Positions 31,301 through 39,062 of a DNA stretch of 44,979 nucleotides are shown here, piece by piece; within the stretch, counting starts at the first letter, position 1, and each line of letters starts with the position of its first letter. The position numbers and the translations under genes were made by a program. This DNA is from CAYGVX01 sp964395545. GTDB lineage: Archaea; Thermoproteota; Bathyarchaeia; Bathyarchaeales; SOJC01. The notes under the pieces were generated by a model. The model had not been told where the DNA came from. It searched no databases and saw only the letters and a list, made by a program, of their open reading frames with translations. The DNA is taken from positions 1 to 44,979 of the forward strand of contig CAYNAW010000007.1 in the NCBI GenBank assembly GCA_964395545.1. Reading direction: 5' to 3'.

Positions 31301-32866
31301 CTATAGTGCTTCTTTGAGAAGCTCTAGGAGATCCATCACCACAATTTTGTTTTCCGCATCTAACACTTTTACAGCGTCTTCCAAAGTTGTGACACAGAAG
31401 GGACAAGCCGTAGCGATGACATCGACACCGAGGTTCAATGCTTCCTTCACACGGTCCACGCTGGGTCTCTTCTCAGGAACTGCTTCTTCAGTCCATGTTC
31501 TTCCGGCTCCGCCGCCGCAGCAGAAGCTATTCGCCCTGTTCCGCTTCATCTCAAGTAGCTCCAATCCCTTAATCGCTCCAAGAACCTCTCTAGGTGCATC
31601 GTAAACCTCGTTGCGTTTGCCCAAGAAGCACGGATCATGGTATGTGACTTTTCTGTTGACGGGCTTAGAAGGCTTGAGCTTGCCATTCCTGAGCGCGTCG
31701 GCAAGGAATTGTGTGTAATGTTGCACGTTCAGCTTCTTCTCAGCGTAAGGCTTGTCATTCTTGAACGTGTTGAAGCAGTGCGGGCAAAGGGTCACCATTC
31801 TGGCTGCGTCAAACCTCTCGAACATCGCGATGTTGTGCTCAGCAACCATTTCAAAGAGCCCTCTTTCACCCATTCTCAAGATGTGGTCTCCTGAGCATTG
31901 TTCCTCGTTGCCAAGAGTCGCAAAGTCCAGACCCAAATGGTCGAAAACGGAAACCATCGACCTCGCAATCGCTTGACTCCTTGGGTCGTAGGCTGGTGCA
32001 CAACCCACGAAACACAGAACGTCTGCCCTCGCAACTTCGGGGTAGGTCTTCACTTTCAAGTCCTTAGCCCAATCCATTCTCTTGCTCGGGTGCACTCCCA
32101 TAGGATTGTGGTACTTGACAACGCTTTCAAGCACGTCCTTGACTGTCTTGGGTATCTCTCCAGTCTCCACCAATAGGCTACGTTCAGCAACTATGGACGA
32201 TGAGGAATCAACCAGCTTTGGACAGAACTTCGTGCAAGAGTTGCAGGAAGTGCAAAGCCACAAGTTGCCGGTCATAGCCTTCAAACGCTTGTCCTGTCCC
32301 TCGTCTCTGGAATCTTCGATGAACCTGTAATTCGTGGCATACGCGGAAGGCCCCAGGAATCTCTCATCGATCGCTGCTGGACAAGCCGAGTAGCAGATAG
32401 AGCACTTAATGCAGAGTGACAAGTCCCAGTACTTCTTAAGCTCTGCGTGCGATTGAGTGAATTCTATCGCTTTTTTCATAGCCTCTTCTGGTTTGACCAA
32501 AATTGGCGCTATTTTCTTGTACTCGGCAAAGAAGGGCTCTAGGTCGACGACAAGGTCCCTTATTATGGGCATGCCTTGTAGCGGCTCGATGACGAGTGTG
32601 TCAGAGTTCAGGTGAAGTACCTGGGTGTAACATGCCAGCATCGGATTTCCGTTGATCATGACTCCGCAACTGCCGCAGATTCCCATTCTGCATGAAGACC
32701 TAAAGGTAAGCGTCTCATCCAGGTTGTCTTTAACGTAAGTCAGGGCTTCAAGCAGGGTCGTTCCCTTGCGGACTGGCACCTTGTAAGTTGACACATGACT
32801 CCTCTTGCGTTCAGGGTCGAAACGGTGTATCTTTAGTTCCACGGTTTTCTCCTCTAATGGGTTCAT
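31301..32866 (-). CDS. tfrB: Fumarate reductase iron-sulfur/CCG subunit, TfrB-like
   Basis: 521 residues. Residues 1-110 form a plant-type [2Fe-2S] domain (C59, C64, C67, C79). Residues ~145-220 are an SdhB-type ferredoxin domain with cysteine clusters at 152/155/158/162 and 205/208/211/215. Residues ~280-515 hold two CCG domains as in HdrB/HdrD. CCG2 is complete (C413, C449-C450, C488, C491), but CCG1 reads C324-S325 where the family has CC. This fusion is the layout of methanogen thiol:fumarate reductase TfrB, in which CoM-SH and CoB-SH supply electrons. The natural donor here is unknown. An AGGAGGA SD overlaps the tfrA stop, so the two are coupled. Confidence 0.88.
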   Translation of the reverse strand: MNPLEEKTVELKIHRFDPERKRSHVSTYKVPVRKGTTLLEALTYVKDNLDETLTFRSSCRMGICGSCGVMINGNPMLACYTQVLHLNSDTLVIEPLQGMPIIRDLVVDLEPFFAEYKKIAPILVKPEEAMKKAIEFTQSHAELKKYWDLSLCIKCSICYSACPAAIDERFLGPSAYATNYRFIEDSRDEGQDKRLKAMTGNLWLCTSCNSCTKFCPKLVDSSSSIVAERSLLVETGEIPKTVKDVLESVVKYHNPMGVHPSKRMDWAKDLKVKTYPEVARADVLCFVGCAPAYDPRSQAIARSMVSVFDHLGLDFATLGNEEQCSGDHILRMGERGLFEMVAEHNIAMFERFDAARMVTLCPHCFNTFKNDKPYAEKKLNVQHYTQFLADALRNGKLKPSKPVNRKVTYHDPCFLGKRNEVYDAPREVLGAIKGLELLEMKRNRANSFCCGGGAGRTWTEEAVPEKRPSVDRVKEALNLGVDVIATACPFCVTTLEDAVKVLDAENKIVVMDLLELLKEAL

Positions 32867-32878
32867 ACAGTTTTCCTC

Positions 32879-34588
32879 CTAGTAGGTGCGGGCCACCGGA
32901 GCCCACTTTGTGATAGTGACTGGAGTATAGTCGAGTCTTGGGCCTTCTTTCGTATAGTATGCTAAGGTGTGTTTCAGCCAGTTGCCATCGTCACGTTTCG
33001 GATAGTCAAGTCTGGAGTGAGCTCCTCTGGATTCAGTTCGGGCGAGAGCGCTGACGATCGTGCCCTCTGCCAAGTCCAGCGTGAAGTCGAGCTGTAAGGC
33101 TTCTTCGAGGCTCGTGTTGAAATGTCTCTCTTTGTCCTCCACGGTCACGTGTTCAAATCGTCGTCTCAGAGCTCTGATTTCCTGCAGTGCACGCTCGAGT
33201 TCTTTGCCATGTCGGAATATCCACACCCTATCGTTCATGATGCGCCGCATTTCGTCTCTGATGGCTGATGTATGTTCGTCGCCGTTGCTGCCCAGAATTT
33301 TGTCGAAGACTCTCTGCTCTTCTTGAAGGACTTTCTCTTTGGGCAAGCCTCTGAAGTCTTTTGACAGTGCATACTTTGCAGCTTCTTCACCGCTCACTGC
33401 CCCGAAAACTAAACACTCGGCTGTCGAGTTCGTTCCAAGCCTATTTGCTCCATGTAAACTCATGCATGAACATTCTCCAGACGCGTATAGACCCGCGATA
33501 GGTGTCTCCGTTTTCATGTTCGCTTTGATTCCTCCCATGGAGTAGTGAGCTGCTGGTCTTACGGGTATGGGCTCTTCTACAGGGTCAACTCCGCCGAGCT
33601 TTATGGCTACATCTCGAATGAGAGGCAGTCGTTCGTCTATTTTCTCTTTGCCCAGATGTCTCAGGTCCAAGGCTATGTAGGCTCCGTGTGGTCCCTCAAG
33701 GCCACGTCCCTCGTTCAACTCCGTCTGCTCAGCTCTGGAGATTATGTCTCTCGGCGCTAATTCCATTTTCTCAGCGGCGTAGCGTTTCATGAAACGTTCA
33801 CCTTTAGAGTTGACCAAGTATCCTCCTTCGCCGCGAGATCCCTCAGTTATCAAAACGCCTGACGGAACAAGTCCAGTCGGATGGAATTGGACGAACTCCA
33901 TATCCTCTAGCGGGACGCCCACTCGATAAGCCATAGTCATTCCATCTCCCGTGGCTGTGTGGGAAAACGTTGTAAACTCGTAGATGCGTTCGTGGCCACC
34001 TGTGGCGATGACTATTGCCTTGGCGCGCAAAACACACATCTTACCAGTTTCCAATTCGATGGCCGTCAAGCCGACTGCGGTGCTATTCTCCGCTATTATG
34101 GAGGTTACAAACCATTCGTCATAGAAGGTTATATTCTCATACGTTTTGGCTTTGCCATCTAATGTGTGCATTTCGTGAAAACCTGTCATGTCGGCAGCAA
34201 AACATGCTCTCGGAAAGCTGTGTCCGCCGAAGGGGCGCTGATTGACCTTTCCATCGTCAGTCCGGCTCCACGGGAGTCCCCAATGGTCTAACTTGACTAT
34301 CTCTTCTGGAGCCTTTCTCACGAAAAACTCGACAACATCCTGATCGGCCAAGAAGTCTGCACCTTTGACCGTGTCTGCAGCATGCAAGTCGTAGGAGTCG
34401 CCTTCCTTGAGCACGGCGGCGGTTCCTCCCTGTGCACAGACAGAGTGAGAACGCACTGGATACACTTTCGAAATAACTGCCACATCAATTCTGTTGTTGA
34501 CCTCGGCAGCCGCTATCGCAGCTCTCAAACCAGCGATGCCCGCTCCCACAATTATAATGTCGTGACCTATCTTTTCCAACGGGTTCAC
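32879..34588 (-). CDS. tfrA: Fumarate reductase/succinate dehydrogenase flavoprotein, TfrA-like
   Basis: 569 residues from GTG 34588. It catalyses fumarate reduction (or succinate oxidation) on FAD. The Rossmann motif IIVGAGIAGLRAAIAA is at ~15-30, and the histidine of RSHSVCAQGGTAAV is in the place of the covalent FAD-binding residue. Active-site blocks are FVQFHPTGL, TEGSRGEGGYL, RPAAHYSMGGI and SLHGANRLGTNS. The pairing with a CCG-type iron-sulfur subunit and the absence of a membrane anchor gene point to the soluble TfrA type rather than quinone-linked SdhA, although the flavoprotein sequence alone does not decide this. Confidence 0.92.
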   Translation of the reverse strand: MNPLEKIGHDIIIVGAGIAGLRAAIAAAEVNNRIDVAVISKVYPVRSHSVCAQGGTAAVLKEGDSYDLHAADTVKGADFLADQDVVEFFVRKAPEEIVKLDHWGLPWSRTDDGKVNQRPFGGHSFPRACFAADMTGFHEMHTLDGKAKTYENITFYDEWFVTSIIAENSTAVGLTAIELETGKMCVLRAKAIVIATGGHERIYEFTTFSHTATGDGMTMAYRVGVPLEDMEFVQFHPTGLVPSGVLITEGSRGEGGYLVNSKGERFMKRYAAEKMELAPRDIISRAEQTELNEGRGLEGPHGAYIALDLRHLGKEKIDERLPLIRDVAIKLGGVDPVEEPIPVRPAAHYSMGGIKANMKTETPIAGLYASGECSCMSLHGANRLGTNSTAECLVFGAVSGEEAAKYALSKDFRGLPKEKVLQEEQRVFDKILGSNGDEHTSAIRDEMRRIMNDRVWIFRHGKELERALQEIRALRRRFEHVTVEDKERHFNTSLEEALQLDFTLDLAEGTIVSALARTESRGAHSRLDYPKRDDGNWLKHTLAYYTKEGPRLDYTPVTITKWAPVARTY

Positions 34589-34692
34589 CTAACATCTCAC
34601 TTTTTAGAGACAGTATGAATCTGCAGACTTACGTTAAAACTTTTCCAAAGACTGCGGAGGACGTGATAGGGCCCATTAAGAGAATTAAAGGG

Positions 34693-35805
34693 CTATATAG
34701 CCTGTGCGACCAGCTCAGCGACGTCTAGGATTTGCAGTTTTCCTTCTAAACCCGTCGTTTTGACAGCGTCTTCGAAGGTTAATAGACAGAATGGACACGC
34801 GACAGCCAAGATCTCCGCGCCTGCCTCAGCTGCGTCTTTGACGCGTATTTCCGCAAGACGTTCACCTGGGATGTCCACCCACATCCTTCCTCCACCGCCC
34901 TCGCAGCAGAGGCTTCGTTCCCTACGCCTCTCAAACTCTACCAGCTTCACTCCTGGCAGGTTCTCAAGGACTCTGCGCGGCTCGTCATACACGTCGTTCT
35001 GTTTTCCGATGAAGCAAGGATCATGATATATAACTGTCTTGTTAATTGCATTGGAGAACTTGAGCTTCTCTTTGTTGACTAGGTCTGCGAGCAGTTGTGT
35101 ATGATGTAGAACCTCGAAGCCGGTTTGTCCATATCGGTTCTTGAAAGAATGATACGAGTGAGGGCAGTTCGTGACAATCTGCTTCACAGAGTATTTGTTG
35201 AATAGTTTAACGTTCTCCTCGACGAGGAAGTCGAACAGACCTTTTTCGCCCATGCCGAAGACCTCGTTTCCGCAGCAGTTCTCCTCGTCTCCAAGAGTCC
35301 CAAAATCCACTCCAGCCAGTTTGAGGCATTTTGCCAGACTCTTTGCCACGTTCTGGACGCGTGGGTCATAAGCTGATGTGCAGCCTACGTAGTAGAGGAA
35401 TTCGACGCCTTGAGATGCATGTTTGATGTCGAGTCCTTGTGCCCACTCTGACCTTTTGCTCCTTATTCTTCCCCAAGGGTTTCCGTTTTTGAAGGTGCTT
35501 TCCAAAGCATCTCTCAGCGTTGTGGCGATTTGTCCCTCCTCAACTGCGAGGCTTCGAATGTCGATCAGAAACTCGTATGGGTTTATTTCCTTTGGGCAGC
35601 GAAGTCCGCACGTGGCACACGTCGTGCAGCTCCACAGCTCGTCTTGGGGGTGTATCGTCAACTTGCCGTCTGTGGAGACTTCTCGCATGTATTTTCTAAC
35701 GTTCAGGTGGGCTTTTCGAGCTACTGGGCAACTTCCCGTGCAGATTCCACAGTGAATACATTCGAGAAGTTTGTGTTTTTGGGTGAGCTCTTGCACATTC
35801 ATCAT
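34693..35805 (-). CDS. HdrD-like protein: two [4Fe-4S] sites plus two CCG domains
   Basis: 370 residues. It has an N-terminal 2x[4Fe-4S] ferredoxin domain (C16/19/22/26 and C60/63/66/70), then CCG domain 1 (C142, C177-C178, C214 with S217 replacing the last Cys) and CCG domain 2 (C264, C300-C301, C337, C340). This is the HdrCB-fusion (HdrD) or GlpC/LutA-like layout. The C-terminal half is clearly related to that of the neighbouring TfrB-like protein. It may carry electrons between HdrA/ETF and the fumarate reductase, or reduce a disulfide. It is divergent from hdrA, with start codons 93 nt apart. Confidence 0.82.
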   Translation of the reverse strand: MMNVQELTQKHKLLECIHCGICTGSCPVARKAHLNVRKYMREVSTDGKLTIHPQDELWSCTTCATCGLRCPKEINPYEFLIDIRSLAVEEGQIATTLRDALESTFKNGNPWGRIRSKRSEWAQGLDIKHASQGVEFLYYVGCTSAYDPRVQNVAKSLAKCLKLAGVDFGTLGDEENCCGNEVFGMGEKGLFDFLVEENVKLFNKYSVKQIVTNCPHSYHSFKNRYGQTGFEVLHHTQLLADLVNKEKLKFSNAINKTVIYHDPCFIGKQNDVYDEPRRVLENLPGVKLVEFERRRERSLCCEGGGGRMWVDIPGERLAEIRVKDAAEAGAEILAVACPFCLLTFEDAVKTTGLEGKLQILDVAELVAQAI

Positions 35806-35835
35806 TGTCGTCTCGTTTGGATATCATGAAGCACA

Positions 35836-35856
35836 AGGTTTTTTAAGCGTTTTCTT
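35836..35856. promoter_or_regulatory. Divergent AT-rich promoter between the hdrD-like gene and hdrA
   Basis: GGTTTTTTAAGCG (about 35840-35852) offers a TATA-like core for both strands: TTTTTTAA on plus (start near 35872 for hdrA) and GCTTAAAAAA on minus (near 35820 for the hdrD-like gene). The spacer has only 93 nt for both promoters, so the two are likely co-regulated. Confidence 0.35.
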
Positions 35857-35898
35857 TAGTATCCACTTTCTCGACTCGATAACAGTGAGAGTAGGCAG

Positions 35899-38262
35899 AT
35901 GAACGGAGAGCCGTCTAGAATCGGGGTTTACGTGTGTGAATGTGGTGGCAACATAGGCGACGTTGTGGACGTGAAGGCTGTAGTGGAGGCAGTCAAGAGC
36001 TGGGAAGGAGTCGTCGACGCGAAATACCAGAAATACCTTTGCTCTAAGCCTTCCCAAGAAGTGATAATCGACGCCATTAAGAAGCACAACTTGGACCGCG
36101 TCGTAGTCGCCAGTTGCACTCCCCGAATGCATCTCATAACCTTTCAGAATGCGCTGGAACGCGCCGGGCTAAACCCCTACATGTTGGAATTCGTTAACAT
36201 CCGCGAACAGGCTTCATGGGTCCACGGTCCAAAGGCTTCTGCCGAAGCCACCAAGAAGGCCATCAGCCTGATACGTGGCGGCTACGAACGAAGCCTCGAA
36301 CTTGAACCTTTACAAAGCATCAGCGAGAAAAGCTCGAGAGAGATTCTCATCGTTGGCGGCGGAATCGCCGGCATAACCGCTGCCTTAGAGCTTGGCTACT
36401 TGGGTCACAAGGTCCACATAGTAGAGCGGGAGCCAACCATCGGCGGCAACATGGCGAAACTCACGAAAGTTTTCCCCACATTGGACTGCGCCCAATGCAT
36501 ACTTACGCCGAGGATGGCGGAAGTCGGGCGTAATCCCAACGTGAATTTGCTCACGTACGCTGAAGTTCACGAAGTCAGCGGACGCCCAGGGAACTACAAA
36601 GTGAAGGTTTTCATGAAACCCCGCGGAGTAGACACGGAGAAATGCAGGAGTTGTGGAGTCTGCGCCAAGGTCTGCCCCGTCATAACGTCAGATAAGTTCA
36701 ACCAAGGCTTGTCCAAGAGACGAGCGGCTTACATCGATTTTCCCCAAGCGGTACCCTCCGCATATACAATCGACTTCGACGCGTGCACCAAATGCCTAAA
36801 ATGCGAACAACTCTGCCCGGCCAAAGCAATAAACCTAGACGACAAAGGCAGAACCATTGACCTCAAGGTGGGCGCCATAATCATGGCGACTGGATTTGAG
36901 CTGTACGACGCAAATAATCTCAAGATTTACGGCTACGGCGTCTACAAAGACGTTATTACAATGATGGATTTGGAAAGACTGGTCTCGGCCTCTGGACCGA
37001 CTGGCGGCTACGTGAAAGGGGCAGACGGGAACGACATCAAGAAAATGGCCATCGTGCTGTGCGCGGGCTCACGGGACAAGAACTACATACCTTACTGCAG
37101 TCGAATATGCTGCATGTATTCGCTCAAGCAAGCTTTTGTCCTGAAGAAAATGCTCGGAATCGACGTCCACGTTTACTACATCGACATTCGAGCTACAGGT
37201 AAGGGCTACGAGGAGCTTTATTGGCGAGATGAAGAAGCAGGGGTCATATTCACAAAAGGCAGAGTGGCTGAAATCTGGAAGAGCAAGAACGGCAGACTAG
37301 TAGTTCTGGCAGAAGACACGTTGATGGGCGAGGTTAAAGAAGAAGAATTCGACATGGTCGCCTTGGCCACCCCCATGGTTCCACCCTCAGAACTGAAAGA
37401 GCTAGCGGGCAAGATGAAACTCTCGTTGGGAGAAGAAGGCTTTGTGCAAGAGAAACATCCAAAGCTTGACCCTGTTGACTCTCTCACGACAGGAGTCTTC
37501 GCGTGCGGATGTGCCTTGAGCCCGAAAGATGTTCGTGACACTGTTTCAGACGGGTTAGCAGCAGCCGCAAAGGCTTCACTTTTTCTTAAAGGCGAACAGA
37601 TAACAACGAGTCCTGAGAAGGCTTTCGTGATTCCGGAGCTGTGCAATGGCTGTGGTGACTGCGTCAAAATCTGCCCGGTGAACGCCATAACCATGGAGGC
37701 AGAGAAAGCCGCAATTAACCCCTTTATGTGCATTGGGTGCGGTGCGTGCATCCCAGTTTGTCCCAAAGAGGCAATCGACTTCAAGAATTCCACAAGCAGG
37801 CAGATTATCGCCAACTTGCGCGGCGTACTCGCGGATAAGACTCCCGACGAAGTCAGAGTGGTTGCCTTCGTAGACAGGAATGTGGGATACACTGGAATGG
37901 ATTTTCTAGGGCTTGATCGCGTCAACTATCCCGAGGACATTAGAATAATCACGGTGCCCTCCACAGCGATCTTGGGGTTAAAGCACATACTCCATGCCTT
38001 CGCCTTTGGAGCCGACGGAATCCTAGTGATTGAAGGACAAGAGGAAATCGACGAGCGATTCTCCAAGAGCAAGATGATAGAAGTCACACGTTCTCTTGCA
38101 GATTACGGAATAAAGGGCATGAGAGTCCGCTACAGCTATGTACCCCTTCCAGTGTACAAGAAAGCTGCAGAGCTATTCTCCATGTTTGCAGATAGGATTA
38201 GGAAGTTTGGTCCTCTCTCTAATGAGGAACGTAGCAAGATTCGAGAAAAGTTAGGTGTTTAG
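35899..38262 (+). CDS. hdrA: HdrA-like flavin/iron-sulfur protein with cysteine-free MvhD-like C-terminal domain
   Basis: 787 residues. It has the HdrA N-terminal domain (C13, C15, C48, C73), the FAD-binding GGGIAG at 153-158, the C197/C200 pair in TLDCAQC, and ferredoxin clusters at 249/252/255/259, 296/299/302/306, 582/585/588/592 and 611/614/617/621. HdrA is the bifurcating flavoprotein of heterodisulfide reductases. Residues ~651-770 align with MvhD (VRVVAFVDRNVGYTGMDF; ILHAFAFGADGILVIEG), yet none of the MvhD [2Fe-2S] cysteines remains. It is followed by etfB at 12 nt and etfA, so ETF probably exchanges electrons with this HdrA. Confidence 0.93.
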   Translation: MNGEPSRIGVYVCECGGNIGDVVDVKAVVEAVKSWEGVVDAKYQKYLCSKPSQEVIIDAIKKHNLDRVVVASCTPRMHLITFQNALERAGLNPYMLEFVNIREQASWVHGPKASAEATKKAISLIRGGYERSLELEPLQSISEKSSREILIVGGGIAGITAALELGYLGHKVHIVEREPTIGGNMAKLTKVFPTLDCAQCILTPRMAEVGRNPNVNLLTYAEVHEVSGRPGNYKVKVFMKPRGVDTEKCRSCGVCAKVCPVITSDKFNQGLSKRRAAYIDFPQAVPSAYTIDFDACTKCLKCEQLCPAKAINLDDKGRTIDLKVGAIIMATGFELYDANNLKIYGYGVYKDVITMMDLERLVSASGPTGGYVKGADGNDIKKMAIVLCAGSRDKNYIPYCSRICCMYSLKQAFVLKKMLGIDVHVYYIDIRATGKGYEELYWRDEEAGVIFTKGRVAEIWKSKNGRLVVLAEDTLMGEVKEEEFDMVALATPMVPPSELKELAGKMKLSLGEEGFVQEKHPKLDPVDSLTTGVFACGCALSPKDVRDTVSDGLAAAAKASLFLKGEQITTSPEKAFVIPELCNGCGDCVKICPVNAITMEAEKAAINPFMCIGCGACIPVCPKEAIDFKNSTSRQIIANLRGVLADKTPDEVRVVAFVDRNVGYTGMDFLGLDRVNYPEDIRIITVPSTAILGLKHILHAFAFGADGILVIEGQEEIDERFSKSKMIEVTRSLADYGIKGMRVRYSYVPLPVYKKAAELFSMFADRIRKFGPLSNEERSKIREKLGV

Positions 38263-38273
38263 GAGATGAGAAG

Positions 38274-39062
38274 ATGGACATAATAGTTTGTGTAAAACAT
38301 GTTCCAGAGACTGCGGAAGCAACCATAAGAATCGCCCCTGATGGAAAAACTGTTGAGAAAAGCGGTTTGGTCTTTGACATCAACGAATGGGACGACTACG
38401 CCTTAGAGGAAGCCGTCAAGATGAAGGAGAAGTTCGGAGGCACGGTAACCGCCATAACGTTGGGCTCCGAAGACTCTGACAGCACTCTTAGAAAATGCTT
38501 GGCGAGAGGCGCAGACAAGGCCATACGGATAACAGACCCTAAGTTCGAAGGTTCTGACAGCTATGTTGTGGCAAAAATCCTCCACGAAGCCATCAAAGAC
38601 GTGCCTTTCAACTTGGTCCTCACTGGAGCCTTGGCAGATGACGACGGTTACACCGCCACAGGATCGATGCTTGCGGAGATGCTTGGAATTCCTCATGCTA
38701 CGATGGTGAAGAGAATTGTACTGAACGGGGACGTTGCCAAGGTCAACCGAGAATTAGAAGGCGGATTAGAAGAAGTTCTGGAGATAAAACTTCCCGCCGT
38801 ACTCACGATTCAAACGGGAATAAACGAACCACGCTATGTTTCGATAATGGGCATACGAAAAGCCATGCAGAAAGAAATCAAAGTTTTAGGGGCGGCTGAA
38901 ATCGGCTTGAGCGAAAATGAAGTCGGCGAAAGCGGCGCATGGATCAAACTCGGAAAAATGTACGTGCCGCCCGTTGAAAAGCAAGCCGAGTTCCTCAAAG
39001 GCACGCCGGACGAAGTAGCTGCGAAGATTGTGGAGATCCTCAAAGCCAAGGGGTTGGTTTAG
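38274..39062 (+). CDS. etfB: Electron transfer flavoprotein beta subunit
   Basis: 262 residues from ATG 38274. The ETF alpha/beta fold starts MDIIVCVKHVPE. DDDGYTATGSMLAEMLG occupies the nucleotide-loop position, and the family signature RELEGGLEEVLEIKLPAVLT lies near 160-180. With EtfA it forms a heterodimer carrying FAD and either AMP or a second FAD. The loop is not a clear match to the DGDTAQVGP of bifurcating ETFs, so bifurcation is possible but unproven. It lies between hdrA (12 nt) and etfA (start directly after the stop) in one operon. Confidence 0.93.
   Translation: MDIIVCVKHVPETAEATIRIAPDGKTVEKSGLVFDINEWDDYALEEAVKMKEKFGGTVTAITLGSEDSDSTLRKCLARGADKAIRITDPKFEGSDSYVVAKILHEAIKDVPFNLVLTGALADDDGYTATGSMLAEMLGIPHATMVKRIVLNGDVAKVNRELEGGLEEVLEIKLPAVLTIQTGINEPRYVSIMGIRKAMQKEIKVLGAAEIGLSENEVGESGAWIKLGKMYVPPVEKQAEFLKGTPDEVAAKIVEILKAKGLV

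Noticed and set aside
37218..37925. 235-codon open frame on the minus strand
   Set aside because: It is opposite hdrA, whose ferredoxin motifs are unmistakable; the antisense product is Ser/Thr-rich and without recognisable domains.
31301..38262. Calling the Hdr/Tfr block methanogenesis-related
   Set aside because: No McrABG, Mtr, HdrBC, Mvh or Vho gene is present, the MvhD-like domain has no cysteines and CCG domains are incomplete. Presence of CoM/CoB cannot be inferred from TfrAB-like genes alone.
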